Positions 1 to 9,422 of a DNA stretch of 64,000 bases are shown in pieces (position 1 is the stretch's first letter; each line of letters starts with the position of its first letter). The stretch is from NCBI RefSeq assembly GCF_000019185.1, contig NC_010334.1:4526001-4590000 (forward strand), written 5' to 3'. Source of the DNA: Shewanella halifaxensis HAW-EB4 (GTDB lineage: Bacteria; Pseudomonadota; Gammaproteobacteria; Enterobacterales; Shewanellaceae). Below the pieces are notes generated by a model, which ran no database searches, had not been told where the DNA came from, and saw only the letters and a program-made list of their open reading frames with translations. The position numbers and the translations under genes are program-made.

Positions 1-488
1 ACTGTGCGCCATAGCTTGCCTTAGGCACGATGGCGAGATTCACTAGGTTATCGATAAAGGTGATATCAGCCTGCTTCAGATAGAATCGCAAGCTGTAATC
101 ATCTAAGATCTCAACTCGATCTAGATTAGTTAAGTCATGCAACGAAGCACTCTGTTTAGCGGTATCGAAGCTAAATTTCACATCCGCAGCAGTTAACGCG
201 CTACCATCGCTAAACTTCACGTCTGGACGTAAATCGACCGACCAGATCCGGCGGTCATCACTAAGCTGCCATTGCAGCGCAAGATCGCTCACCAACTCTA
301 GTGCGTTGTCACGCTTAATCAGAGTAGATTGAAATAACGGACGGTTATACTTACCCCAGCCATAAATCGGATCGAAGCCAGTTTCTGGCTCGGCGCCTAG
401 GGCAAGGGTCAATACCTTGTCTGTGCTGGCAAAGCTAGCAAAGGGCAGCAAAGAGATAGATAGAATGAATAGAATTAATGACTTCACA
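1..488 (-). CDS. ABC transporter periplasmic substrate-binding protein, family 5 (3' end outside window)
   Basis: Only the N-terminal 162 residues lie in the window. I read a GTG start at 488 giving a signal peptide (MKSLILFILSISLLPFASFA) and a mature region starting STDKVLTLALG. The stretch WSVDLRPDVKFSDGSALTA is the usual N-lobe motif of family-5 (oligopeptide/nickel) solute-binding proteins, which deliver ligand to an ABC importer in the inner membrane. It is divergent from nikR 186 bases away, so nickel is a sensible ligand guess, but the sequence is not obviously NikA and peptides cannot be excluded. No strong ribosome-binding site is visible, so the exact start is uncertain. Confidence 0.8.
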
Positions 489-589
489 AGAACACCAATA
501 ATCAACTGAGTAATACTATTTTTCGAATCGTCACACTACACCCAATTGTTTAGTAAAACAGCTTATCCCCACGACTAAATACAGCAACA

Positions 590-603
590 TTGACTTAGAT
601 CAC
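590..603. promoter_or_regulatory. FNR/EtrA-like site
   Basis: The sequence TTGAC-TTAG-ATCAC matches the FNR consensus TTGAT-N4-ATCAA at 8 of 10 positions. It lies between the divergent transporter gene and nikR. Anaerobic control of nickel uptake by FNR is known for enteric bacteria; here it is inferred from the motif alone. I saw no clear NikR operator palindrome in the gap. Confidence 0.35.
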
Positions 604-673
604 TTTTATACATGTGCATCTTGCTTATATCTATAAGATACTCAAAGTAATTAAGTTTTATGGAATTTACGCT

Positions 674-1084
674 ATGTCTAATGACACTATTCGCTTTACT
701 GTTTCCATGCCAAAATCTCAGTTTGAAGAAATTGAACAAGATCAATTACAACGAGGCTATCAGTCCCGTTCCGAATATATTCGCGATCTATTTCGAGACC
801 GTTTGGTCGATAAGCAATGGAACGAGAGCAAAGAGGATGTCGTTGGCGTACTGACACTGATTTTCGATCACCACCAACGCGGCTTGTCCGAGAAACTTAT
901 CGATATCCAACATAATCATCTAATACATGTACTGTGCAGCACCCATGTACATGTGGATCATCACAACTGCCTAGAGACAATTATCATCAAGGGGCAGGCG
1001 GCTGAGCTTAACGCCATTGTGAATCGAATCGCCGCGTTAAAAGGCGTTAAGGTGGCACGTTTAAGTCGCGCTGGGGTAGTTTAG
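674..1084 (+). CDS. nikR: Nickel-responsive transcriptional regulator NikR
   Basis: A 136-residue protein, close to the usual 133 of E. coli NikR. Residues 1-50 form the ribbon-helix-helix DNA-binding part (TIRFTVSMPKSQFEEIEQ, then RSEYIRDLFR). The rest is the ACT-like nickel-binding domain, with conserved His/Cys ligands in the segments FDHH, HNHLIHVLCSTHVHVDH and NCLE. The protein represses nickel importer genes when nickel is plentiful. I chose the ATG at 674 because the longer reading has 20 non-homologous residues. The solute-binding protein gene upstream points away from it, the normal arrangement for a regulator and its target. Confidence 0.95.
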   Translation: MSNDTIRFTVSMPKSQFEEIEQDQLQRGYQSRSEYIRDLFRDRLVDKQWNESKEDVVGVLTLIFDHHQRGLSEKLIDIQHNHLIHVLCSTHVHVDHHNCLETIIIKGQAAELNAIVNRIAALKGVKVARLSRAGVV

Positions 1085-1611
1085 CCTAGCGAAAACGGCC
1101 TTAGAGTGCTCAGTACCCGCCCTAAAGTACTGACTTGGCGTATTCCCCAGATGCTGCTTAAAAAAGCAGATAAAAGCACTGTCGCTAGCAAAGCCCAGTG
1201 AAAATGCCACCACAGATACGCTCTTACCATCGGCTAAGTGTTCTATCGCGGCCTGCAAGCGCCATTGCTGCCGCCAAGCTTGGTAACTCATCCCCCGTTT
1301 CTTTAGTAAAGATCCGCGAAATAGTCTTCTCGCTGGCGCCAATCTCACTCGCCATCAGCTTAAGCTGCTCGGCTTGACGCTGCCCAGCCAGCTGCTAGCC
1401 AGCCTTGTAAGCGTTTATCTGCCGGTATGGGCAGCGACAGCTTGATCTCTTCCGCTAAATTTAGATCCTCAACAAATAGGGCGATAAGCGCCGCCTGCTG
1501 CTGACTCGGCATATCCCATGGCCACATTGCCATTCGCTCAAACAATGGAGCTAGTAGCGGCTTAATACCAATTAGAAGGCTAAGTGAGCCGATGATTAAG
1601 AACCACTAACA
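1061..1611 (-). pseudogene. Decayed AraC-family transcriptional regulator
   Basis: Reading the minus strand gives an AraC-type regulator broken at two places. The upstream piece (to about 1375) reads LLAPLFERMAMWPWDMP and on to ADKRLQGWL, the linker region of cupin-type AraC proteins. A shift near 1380-1395 is needed to reach QRQAEQLKLMASEIGASE. A second shift at a run of five G (1292-1296 on the plus strand as C) is needed to reach GMSYQAWRQQWRLQAAI and the second helix-turn-helix (VAFSLGFASDSAFICFFKQ). The N-terminal cupin domain is absent; a stop lies at about 1612. The tail overlaps the end of nikR by 24 bases. Two frameshifts plus N-terminal loss argue for a true relic rather than a sequencing slip. 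Confidence 0.8.
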
Positions 1612-1704
1612 CCCCTAGTAATGCTTGGCAAACCTTTCTCAATAACAATGCTTTATAGCAGCTAAAGCTTTATCGAGCGGCAACATACCCATTGAGGAGA
1701 GAAC

Positions 1705-2502
1705 ATGAAAACATCTTGGTTAATCACAACAATGCTCTTAGGCCTGTCAGGCAGTCCACTCGCCGCAGATCAGCAACCGGATCCGTCGGATCTCACGGCA
1801 GTAAACTCCTTTGTCTATGGTACGGTCGATAATGAAGGTAGGCTCAACGGCATGTTAGGCATGGCTGGCAGCTTTAGCGAAGGCAACAACTATATGGGCT
1901 TGGTCGAGCATATCAGCGACACTAAAAACAACGAGTTTGCCCGCAAGGCACAAAATTCAAGGCTACGCTACTTTCAAGTCCTCGATACAGGTAATAAACT
2001 GCTACCACAAGCTGGCTTTTCAGTAGATTACATGAAAGGTTGGAAGACCCATTCAGACGATACTAGCAGTGATATTGTCGCCTTAGGGGCCATTACAAAA
2101 CTCACCACCCCATGGGAGAGCTTCTCACTCTTTCCAAATATTGCCGTTGTTCGTGGCAGCGCCTCTCAAGGCAATGGGTCAAGCTTTGATTTAAAAGGCT
2201 ATCAAGTGAACCTATTTGGATCATTTTCAATCGGAGACTCGGGCCAATATGTCATAGTCCAGCCACAATTTATGCAGCTTGACGGTAAGCCGAGTAAAAA
2301 TGCCAAAGGCGAGAAGCTCAGTGGTAAAGTATTTAAAGTCAAAACTGGTTACGGTATGCCCATTAGTGACAACGGTAAATGGTGGACTGAATTGAGTCAT
2401 ACATATACTCGCACCGATGCTAAAATCAACATTATTGGTACCCCGATAAAGGCACTCGATAATGACCATAAATTTGAACTTGGGATCTCATACTATTTTT
2501 AA
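1705..2502 (+). CDS. Putative outer-membrane beta-barrel protein, function unknown
   Basis: 265 residues starting with a Sec signal peptide (MKTSWLITTMLLGLSGSPLAA). The body has alternating hydrophobic/polar strands rich in Gly, Tyr and Phe, and the protein ends in FELGISYYF, the C-terminal aromatic signature of barrels inserted by BamA. A good ribosome-binding site (GAGGAGAG) precedes the ATG. I do not recognise a family. It stands alone between the AraC relic and a DUF1275 gene. Confidence 0.7.
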   Translation: MKTSWLITTMLLGLSGSPLAADQQPDPSDLTAVNSFVYGTVDNEGRLNGMLGMAGSFSEGNNYMGLVEHISDTKNNEFARKAQNSRLRYFQVLDTGNKLLPQAGFSVDYMKGWKTHSDDTSSDIVALGAITKLTTPWESFSLFPNIAVVRGSASQGNGSSFDLKGYQVNLFGSFSIGDSGQYVIVQPQFMQLDGKPSKNAKGEKLSGKVFKVKTGYGMPISDNGKWWTELSHTYTRTDAKINIIGTPIKALDNDHKFELGISYYF

Positions 2503-2703
2503 TTAGCCTGAACCTAATCTCAGTACTTTTGCGATCTAGACAGCAGTTTAGTATGTTGAACATAGGCAAAATATGCACCTTAGCCCACATGCTTTTGTCT
2601 GACAGGGTTAACGTCCATATTATCCTAATTTCATGACTCAATAGTCTGCATGCTTCACTACTCTCAAGTAGCGATGTCTATTGGCTACAACTAAGGCAAT
2701 ACC

Positions 2704-3372
2704 GTGATATCTAGACTTCCTAAGTGGGTTGAGTATGGCGCTTTTATTCTAGCCTTTACCGCGGGTAGCGTGAATGCTATCGGCTTACTGGGTTTCGAGC
2801 ACCAATCTGTCTCCCATCTGTCTGGCACCGCAACCTTAGTCGGTACCCAGCTTCTAAGCTCGTCACCCACAGTGCTGTTTCACCTACTCGGGATCTTAGT
2901 CAGCTTTATGCTAGGAGCAATGCTTTCAGGAGCATTTCTATCCGGCAGCAGCGTCAAACTGGGTCGTCATTACGACACCTTGCTACTTATCGAGGCGGGC
3001 TTTTTACTGTTTGCCATCTACCTACTACAAGATGGCACCTACTACGGTCACTACATGGCATCGGCGGCTTGCGGCCTACAAAACGCATTGGCAACCACCT
3101 ATAGTGGCGCGATTGTACGTACCACACATGTCACGGGAATTTTCACCGACTTAGGCATCATGCTAGGTGGCATGTTTAAAGGGGAGAAGTTTGATAAACG
3201 TAAAGCGATACTGTTTATATTGATCATCGCGGGCTTTATCTCTGGGGGGGCACTAGGGGCGTACCTTTTTTCCAAGTTACAGTTCTTTGCCCTGCTGGCT
3301 CCCGCTGCCATCTGTATTGCGCTGGCGATGAGCTACCGTATCTATAAGATCCGGACCGCAGTGAAATACTAA
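2704..3372 (+). CDS. DUF1275 (YoaK-like) membrane protein
   Basis: 222 residues with about six hydrophobic helices. Family marks are the N-terminal GAFILAFTAGSVNAIGLLGF, then SVSHLSGTATLVGTQLL, and THVTGIFTDLGIMLGG in the second half, all typical of the YoaK/DUF1275 family of inner-membrane proteins of unknown function. The start is GTG with AAGG upstream. It is followed by a strong hairpin terminator shared with the convergent ppiB. Confidence 0.85.
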   Translation: MISRLPKWVEYGAFILAFTAGSVNAIGLLGFEHQSVSHLSGTATLVGTQLLSSSPTVLFHLLGILVSFMLGAMLSGAFLSGSSVKLGRHYDTLLLIEAGFLLFAIYLLQDGTYYGHYMASAACGLQNALATTYSGAIVRTTHVTGIFTDLGIMLGGMFKGEKFDKRKAILFILIIAGFISGGALGAYLFSKLQFFALLAPAAICIALAMSYRIYKIRTAVKY

Positions 3373-3383
3373 GGTAACAGATA

Positions 3384-3417
3384 ATAAAAAAGCGCTTTTA
3401 AGCGCTTTTTTATTATC
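3384..3417. terminator. Bidirectional rho-independent terminator
   Basis: Hairpin AAGCGCTT-TT-AAGCGCTT embedded in A-rich and T-rich flanks on both sides, placed between the convergent DUF1275 gene and ppiB; it can serve both. Confidence 0.85.
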
Positions 3418-3434
3418 CTAGAGTACACAATCGA

Positions 3435-3929
3435 TTATTGATTGATAGTCACCTTCTCAATGATGATAGCCTCTCTTGGTACATCATCATGGTCGCCTTT
3501 AGAGGCTGTTTTAGCGCGGCCTATCTTTGTCACCACATCCATACCCGCCGTCACTTGACCAAACACCGCATAGCCCCAGCCAGCATTGGTAGTTGCACTA
3601 TGATCTAAAAAGCTATTATCGGCTAGATTAATAAAAAACTGTCCGGTCGCCGAATGGGGGGCATCGGTGCGCGCCATGGCAATGCTTCCACGAACGTTCT
3701 TGAGGCCACGGTTAGCCTCATTGACTATCGCCGCTCGAGTTGGCTTTTCCTCCATTTCGGCAGTAAAACCACCGCCTTGGATCATAAAGCCCTTAATGAC
3801 GCGATGGAAAATCGTGCCCTCAAAGAAGCCATCTTGGCAGTACTTGATAAAATTCTTGGCACTCACTGGCGCCTTTTCCAGATCCAGCTCTATCTCGATA
3901 TCACCTAAGTTGGTGGTAAAAATAATCAT
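3435..3929 (-). CDS. ppiB: Peptidyl-prolyl cis-trans isomerase B (cyclophilin)
   Basis: 164 residues, the same length as E. coli PpiB. Cyclophilin motifs are clear: FFEGTIFHRVIKGFMIQGG, the active-site region RGSIAMARTDAPHSATGQFF, and GYAVFGQVTAGMDVV. No signal peptide, so it is the cytoplasmic form that accelerates proline isomerisation during folding. I prefer the ATG at 3929 (MIIFTTNLGDIEIE) over a GTG nine bases upstream, because GTGAG sits at a workable distance from this ATG and the family normally starts here. Confidence 0.95.
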   Translation of the reverse strand: MIIFTTNLGDIEIELDLEKAPVSAKNFIKYCQDGFFEGTIFHRVIKGFMIQGGGFTAEMEEKPTRAAIVNEANRGLKNVRGSIAMARTDAPHSATGQFFINLADNSFLDHSATTNAGWGYAVFGQVTAGMDVVTKIGRAKTASKGDHDDVPREAIIIEKVTINQ

Positions 3930-4152
3930 GGTACTCACACTCTCATCATGCGCTTATGCGGTCTATAAGACATTTTACTCCTAGTTGAGACTAAAAATAT
4001 ATTATTCCCCCATCAACGCCCGGCCTCAAATCGACAAAAGCTCTATTTTTAACCGATATAAGCATAAATAACTAAATCACAACATAAAGCGTCAAAATAA
4101 TGACTTTACCTTTGATAAATAAGACTTTTTATCACATTAAGGTAATGACAAA

Positions 4153-4168
4153 TGTGGCGAAAATCACG
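4153..4168. promoter_or_regulatory. CRP-like site in the 364-base gap before the class-V PLP enzyme
   Basis: TGTGG-CGAAAA-TCACG fits the CRP half-site pattern TGTGA-N6-TCACA with one mismatch on each side. It lies 126 bases before the start at 4294. The rest of the gap (3930-4293) is AT-rich, and I see no gene or hairpin in it. Confidence 0.35.
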
Positions 4169-4293
4169 TTACAAACTAGCTTAAGCCGATAAAATCCCTC
4201 GCGAGCTCCACCATTAACCACGAACAAACAAAAAAACACATAATAAATATATAACACTATATTTTTAAAAGAAAACCTAACCAGGAAAGAACA

Positions 4294-5679
4294 ATGAATC
4301 ACAAAGATGAAGCAAGCTTAACTAATGCAGGACGTCGAGGCTTTTTAAAGACGACAACAGGTGTTGCCCTTGCAGCAGTAGGAACAAGTTTACTCCCAGC
4401 CACCGCACACGCGAGCAGTGACAATCATATCGAGCCTTTCCATGGTCATGGTTCTGAACACGGTTTTTGGAATAAAGTCCGTAATGAGTTTGTCCTCAAT
4501 AAACGCACGACCTACATGAACATCGGTACCTCTGGCACCATGCCAAAGCGTGTACTAAAAGACTATAACCGCGCCAACGAGCAGATCTCTATCACCCCTT
4601 GGAACAGCAATGTACCGACAATAGAATATGCCAAACAGATTGCACCTAGCTTTGGAGCTGATGAACATGAGCTAGTGTTGTGTCGTAACACTACCGATGG
4701 TTTATGTACCATTATCAACGGCCTACAGTTTGAATACGGCGATATCATCTTAACCACTAACCATGAGCACCCAGGTGTTACTACACCTCTGAAGCATGTA
4801 GCACAGCGCTATGGCGCCGAAGTGATTGAGTTAGCCTTACCAGTTTATACGCCAAACAATGAAGTGAGTGCAGATGACTTTATGCAAGTCTTTGCCGATG
4901 CAGTAAACCTATATGGTAGTCGAGTTCGTTTGATGGTGTTCTCTCACGTTACCTTCACCACAGGTACCACTTTGCCAGCGAAACGGATCTGTAAAGAACT
5001 CGCAATTCCGAATAACATTGTCACCCTAATCGATGGCGCTCATACACCGGGTATGTTCAACTTAGATTTTCATGACATCGATTGCGACTTCTACTCTGGA
5101 GCAGGCCATAAGTGGCAGTGCGGTCCTGGCGCAACAGGCTTCCTATACGTACGCGATAACGCTAACCGCTTATATGAGTTCTGGAGCGATCGCGAAACAC
5201 CACTGTGGTTTATTAATAGCTCATCAACAGCCACTGCAGTGCAAGCGAGATTGCAATCGATTGGTCAAGATAACTACCCTGCAAAGCGCGCACTAGCAGA
5301 CGCTTGCGCACTGTGGGATGAAATTGGACGTGATGCTATTGAGCAGCGCATTTTAGACTTAAGCGCCCTATGTAAGAAGCAACTTGCCAAGAAATTCCCT
5401 GACGCAATGATCTTCGCACCTAATATCCGTGAACTATCTAGCGGCCTAACCTCTTTCAATCCATTCGATGATCTAAACGATAGCGAGCGACTCACCGAGT
5501 TTCGTGACCGTTTACATGAAGAGTATGGCTACATCGTTAGAACCACCTCTTTCTACTTAGATCCGAATGATACGTTCAAGACGTTCTCTCTACGTATTTC
5601 GACTCACCTTTTCCACGATAATGATGATGTTAAAGGCCTAGTTAAGGCGATGAAGCAACTACATCGTGAAATGAGATAA
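4294..5679 (+). CDS. Tat-exported class-V aminotransferase-fold PLP enzyme
   Basis: 461 residues. The N-terminus carries a twin-arginine signal (GRRGFLKTTTG, hydrophobic stretch, ATAHA cleavage region), so the folded holoenzyme should be exported to the periplasm. The catalytic part is of the class-V aminotransferase fold, isopenicillin-N-epimerase/cysteine-desulfurase-like: LCRNTTDGLCTIINGL near the cofactor phosphate, TLIDGAHTPGMF with the PLP-contacting Asp, and YSGAGHKWQCGPGATGF with the PLP lysine. Substrate unknown. It is a single gene ending in a strong terminator. A second Tat-exported PLP enzyme lies 11 kb away. Confidence 0.85.
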   Translation: MNHKDEASLTNAGRRGFLKTTTGVALAAVGTSLLPATAHASSDNHIEPFHGHGSEHGFWNKVRNEFVLNKRTTYMNIGTSGTMPKRVLKDYNRANEQISITPWNSNVPTIEYAKQIAPSFGADEHELVLCRNTTDGLCTIINGLQFEYGDIILTTNHEHPGVTTPLKHVAQRYGAEVIELALPVYTPNNEVSADDFMQVFADAVNLYGSRVRLMVFSHVTFTTGTTLPAKRICKELAIPNNIVTLIDGAHTPGMFNLDFHDIDCDFYSGAGHKWQCGPGATGFLYVRDNANRLYEFWSDRETPLWFINSSSTATAVQARLQSIGQDNYPAKRALADACALWDEIGRDAIEQRILDLSALCKKQLAKKFPDAMIFAPNIRELSSGLTSFNPFDDLNDSERLTEFRDRLHEEYGYIVRTTSFYLDPNDTFKTFSLRISTHLFHDNDDVKGLVKAMKQLHREMR

Positions 5680-5704
5680 GACCAATACTATAAGATAAGA
5701 GCCA

Positions 5705-5750
5705 ATAAAAATGGCCAGCTTGTTATTAAATAATAAGCTGGCCATTTTTT
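5705..5750. terminator. Bidirectional terminator
   Basis: A long near-perfect stem (AAAATGGCCAGCTT paired with AAGCTGGCCATTTT) with a T-run on the plus side and A-run on the other. It lies between the convergent PLP enzyme and GGDEF/EAL genes. Confidence 0.85.
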
Positions 5751-5785
5751 ATATTGAGATCAAGCAAATAGCGCGAGTAGAAGAC

Positions 5786-8140
5786 TTAGCTTACTCGCTC
5801 AACCTGTTGCCCTAAACTGGCATCCTTCTGGTCGCGAAGTAGCAACTGAGTAAACTCGGCTGCGGGTACCGGACGACTAAACAAATACCCCTGACCATAC
5901 TCACAACGGTGCTCCTGCAAGAACAGCGCTTGTTGCTCATTTTCAATCCCCTCGGCAACCACTTTAAGCTTTAACGATTTAGCCATCGCCAATATCGCCG
6001 ACACCAAAGAGGCATCCGATGAACAGGTGGTCATATTATTGATAAAAGCACGATCAATTTTTAACTTAGTGAATGAAAACCTCTGTAAGTAACTTAGCGC
6101 CGAGTAACCGGTACCAAAATCATCGATAGATAAACCTACGCCGAGCTGCTTAAGGTATGACAACATCTTCATCAAGGCATGACCTTGATCTATCAATAAA
6201 CTCTCGGTCACTTCCATATCGAGCTGGTATGCAGGCAAACCCGTCTGCATCAATACATCGACGATACGCGACTGCAGTTGCTCGCAATACCTAAACTGAA
6301 CACTAGAGAAGTTAATGGCGATCTTAATGGGACTGATAGTCTGCCAGCTAGCAGCCTGAGTACAAGCCTCGAGTAAAACGATATCGCCGAGTCGATGGAT
6401 TAAGCCATTCTTTTCCGCTAGCGGAATAAAGTCCTCCGGTGACACATAACCTAATTCACTGTCGGTCCAGCGCATCAGGGCTTCAGCGGCTACAATTTTA
6501 CGGCTGGTTAAGTCCAATATCGGCTGATAGTAGATCTCTATATCGCCTTGCTGAACAGCCTGATGTAATCGCACATTGAGCGCAAAATTACGCTGCACAT
6601 CTAAGTTCATACTTTCATCGTAAAAACTAAAGCCATTACGGCCTAAATCTTTGACCTTGTACAATGCGGTATCGGCGCGCTTTAACAGCGTCGCAGCATT
6701 CCTACCATCTTTAGGATAGATAGACATGCCAATGCTAGTCGAGACAAAAAATTCTTGTTGTTCAATATGAAATGGCTTCTCAAACACAGACAAAATACTG
6801 CTAGCAACCAGTTTGGCTGAATCTTGATGCTGAATATCGGGCACTATCACCAAAAACTCATCGCCACCTAGACGAGCAACAATATCGGAACGGCGTACCG
6901 ATGTTAGCAAGCGCTCACTGGTTTGTTTTAAAAGCAGGTCTCCGGCATGATGGCCGACGGTATCGTTAACCTGTTTAAAGTTATCCAGATCGATAAACAG
7001 CAACAAAATTTGAGTTTGCTTTTCATGGGCTGCTCGAATGGCCTCTTGCAGCCTAGCCATGCCGTGGGTGCGGTTTGCCAAATTAGTCAGTTCATCATGG
7101 GTCGCCTGATACGCAAGCTTGCTCTCTGATGCCTTACGTTTACAGATCTCTTCATGCAATAGAGCGTTTTGTGTCGCCAACTCTTGCTGCTGTTCTGAAG
7201 ACAACTCCACTTGGGTCTGCAGCACTAAGTTGGCATTGTTCACACGCATAAGGTAGATCAAACCCATAAATACTGGCAGTGCCAACAATGAGATAGCCGC
7301 AATAAACCAAGCAGAGGTGAAAATATCTTGCTCAGTCACCGGCTCAAACCAACTCTCTAGTTTAAACGGCGTCGCGACCACATTTTTCTCAAAATAGATG
7401 ATCCTTGATGAGTCGCTATAATAGCTAGTCGTACCGCGCTCAATATCGGATATACAGCCACTTAATGAATTCCAAACGACAATATCCCCAACAGGAGTGA
7501 CTAAGGTTAGACAGCTGCCACTATCTAAATGCTCTTGCGTCGACAGCATACGGATCACCAGATCGGTATTGAGGCTGGCAACTAAGATCGCCACTGGCTT
7601 ATTCTGATGATAAATCGTCTGCAGCAGCTGAATAACCGGCCCACTTTCATCTGTGACTAGGTGAACTTTATGGCTAACCGTCTCCATCTCTTTAAAAGGC
7701 AGTTGGTTAACCTCAAAATCGACCTCCGGATGAGTATCGACAATAACGGTTTCCCCTAAGCCAACAATCATCACCCTAGAGTAGATAAGCTGACCATCCA
7801 TTTTGTTAGATTGGCTAAAATTATCTATCGTTCGCCTCAGGCTAAACAGGCTCGAGCCTAGGCCATACTGCAACGACATCCCTGCGGCCAAGTTAGAGAA
7901 GTAAGTATTGACGTCTCTCTTCTGACTTAGATTGGCGATATTCTTTTCACTGGCATCAAAGAAAAAACTTAGGTTTTCGGTATAGTTACTGACCCTAAGG
8001 TTTAATGCGCTGTTTTGTGATTCCTTTAAACGACTCTGGCCTAAGTTAGTAACCGTCAGAATAAGGATCAAGTAGGCACTCAATAGAATGCCTGCAACGA
8101 TAATCGCTGTTTTACTGTTAAACCACTTAAAGTGTTTCAT
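5786..8140 (-). CDS. Membrane GGDEF-EAL protein with periplasmic sensor domain
   Basis: 784 residues. Order: transmembrane helix (about 10-32), periplasmic sensor of about 230 residues (Cache-like in size and place), second helix (WFIAAISLLALPVFMGLIYL), a coiled-coil linker, GGDEF domain with intact RLGGDEF and an inhibitory RRSD five residues before it, then EAL domain with AEALMRW, EVTESLLID and DDFGTGYSALSYL. Both domains look catalytically complete, so it may make and degrade c-di-GMP. I chose the ATG at 8140, one base after the stop of the upstream solute-binding gene; this tight coupling suggests one operon in which the binding protein may feed ligand to the receptor. Confidence 0.92.
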   Translation of the reverse strand: MKHFKWFNSKTAIIVAGILLSAYLILILTVTNLGQSRLKESQNSALNLRVSNYTENLSFFFDASEKNIANLSQKRDVNTYFSNLAAGMSLQYGLGSSLFSLRRTIDNFSQSNKMDGQLIYSRVMIVGLGETVIVDTHPEVDFEVNQLPFKEMETVSHKVHLVTDESGPVIQLLQTIYHQNKPVAILVASLNTDLVIRMLSTQEHLDSGSCLTLVTPVGDIVVWNSLSGCISDIERGTTSYYSDSSRIIYFEKNVVATPFKLESWFEPVTEQDIFTSAWFIAAISLLALPVFMGLIYLMRVNNANLVLQTQVELSSEQQQELATQNALLHEEICKRKASESKLAYQATHDELTNLANRTHGMARLQEAIRAAHEKQTQILLLFIDLDNFKQVNDTVGHHAGDLLLKQTSERLLTSVRRSDIVARLGGDEFLVIVPDIQHQDSAKLVASSILSVFEKPFHIEQQEFFVSTSIGMSIYPKDGRNAATLLKRADTALYKVKDLGRNGFSFYDESMNLDVQRNFALNVRLHQAVQQGDIEIYYQPILDLTSRKIVAAEALMRWTDSELGYVSPEDFIPLAEKNGLIHRLGDIVLLEACTQAASWQTISPIKIAINFSSVQFRYCEQLQSRIVDVLMQTGLPAYQLDMEVTESLLIDQGHALMKMLSYLKQLGVGLSIDDFGTGYSALSYLQRFSFTKLKIDRAFINNMTTCSSDASLVSAILAMAKSLKLKVVAEGIENEQQALFLQEHRCEYGQGYLFSRPVPAAEFTQLLLRDQKDASLGQQVERVS

Positions 8141-8141
8141 G

Positions 8142-9080
8142 TTACTTGTGAACACCTGCCGCTGATTTATCAAAATAGTCTTGATAGTAATGAAAAACTG
8201 TCGGGTAATACTTCTTCACTAGCTTGTTATAGCTGCCATCAGCACGAATCTGCCTTAGATACTGGTTAAAGGCTTTTCGTAGCTCGGGAGACTGTTTACG
8301 GAAACCGACAGCCATTCTTTGCTCGTCTGAAATGGGGCCGATAATCTTGATGGCACTTGGCCACTTATCTATCGCTATCAGCGAATCCGCGACGTCTAAT
8401 AGGGTCGCCTCAGCCTCAACGTTTAAGAGAAACGGTACCATCTCATTGAGCTGCAGCTGCTTAGTTGGCAAGATAACATTCGCCTGAGTTGCATATAGAT
8501 TATAAAGGTCAGGATCTAGGCAGGATTGTTTCATCGCCAATATATCACGCTCTTTCAGCATCCCCTTCACCATACGAACATCTCTTAGGGTTGAACCACT
8601 GGGAGTGATAGGGTTGAGATTTGATTCGGTGCGCGCCACCAGCCAGACAGCTGACGGGAAGTAATCATCAGAAAAATCGACAATCTCCTTGCGCCAATCA
8701 AAGATTGTAAAACCATTGGCAATCACATCACCAATAATTGACTCCGGCTCACCATATACCACTTTATTATTAATAAACTGACCATTACGCCCAGTCAGCA
8801 TACCGAAGACGCTTGTCCAAGTGGCAGGCACAAACTCATACTCGACACCTAGGTAACGGGCAAAATTTTGCATTAGTTCAATATCGAGGCCGCTATGGGT
8901 TAGCTTGTTGCCTTCAGAGTACTGAGACACAAAGTTTGCATAGGGTACGCCAAGGTGGCGTAACACCCCTTCGGCTTGTATCTCGGCCAAATCCCTTGCC
9001 ATGACTTGAGTCATCGAGGCGCCAAGAATAAAGAATAATAATAGCTGGATTAGAAACCTTGATTTCACTTGAAGTCTCAT
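8142..9080 (-). CDS. Family-3 periplasmic solute-binding protein (putative signalling partner)
   Basis: 312 residues from the ATG at 9080, which gives a good signal peptide (FLIQLLLFFILGASMTQVMA). The body is a bacterial family-3 binding protein (GLDIELMQNFARYLGVEYEFV; IANGFTIFDWRKEIVDFSDDY; VGFRKQSPELRKAFNQYL). Such proteins bind amino acids or similar small molecules. No ABC permease genes are nearby; the next gene is a GGDEF-EAL receptor one base downstream. A sensing role coupled to c-di-GMP is therefore more likely than transport, though this is inference. A longer reading from 9158 adds 26 non-signal residues and was rejected. Confidence 0.85.
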   Translation of the reverse strand: MRLQVKSRFLIQLLLFFILGASMTQVMARDLAEIQAEGVLRHLGVPYANFVSQYSEGNKLTHSGLDIELMQNFARYLGVEYEFVPATWTSVFGMLTGRNGQFINNKVVYGEPESIIGDVIANGFTIFDWRKEIVDFSDDYFPSAVWLVARTESNLNPITPSGSTLRDVRMVKGMLKERDILAMKQSCLDPDLYNLYATQANVILPTKQLQLNEMVPFLLNVEAEATLLDVADSLIAIDKWPSAIKIIGPISDEQRMAVGFRKQSPELRKAFNQYLRQIRADGSYNKLVKKYYPTVFHYYQDYFDKSAAGVHK

Positions 9081-9375
9081 CGTAAAAGTCTCACTTCTTT
9101 GGGAGCGTTCAGCTTGAATGACGGCCGTGGAGTATACCCTGAGCCGATGTAATTTCAACGACTCAGATTACACTTTTTAAAGTGATGATTAAATTTAAAA
9201 CAATGCCCGCTGAAAAATAAAATAAGCACAGTAAAACAATCGCATACAATCTAATTTGATAACTAAATTGTCACAACAAGAGTCAATTTTTTGTCACCTA
9301 AACATGGTTTGAATAGCGGCATAGCTATACCATTGAATCCTGGAAAACAAAGGTGAAGAGACATTTAAGACTAAA
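9081..9375. other. Intergenic, no gene seen
   Basis: AT-rich gap upstream of the solute-binding protein gene. I see nothing beyond a likely promoter-containing stretch; no clear operator or RNA structure. Confidence 0.5.
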
Positions 9376-9402
9376 ATAGAAAAGCCAGCAAAGGCTGGCT
9401 TC
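9376..9402 (-). terminator. Terminator of the norVW-DUF1971 operon
   Basis: On the minus strand GCCAGCC-TTT-GGCTGGC-like hairpin (stem GCCAGC/GCTGGC) followed by TTTTCTATTTT, 20 bases after the DUF1971 stop. Confidence 0.8.
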
Positions 9403-9422
9403 TTATCTTAATCATTCATAGT

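Noticed and set aside
1560..1580. ATACCAATTA resembling a MITE end
   Set aside because: Only a few bases match and no second end is present nearby.
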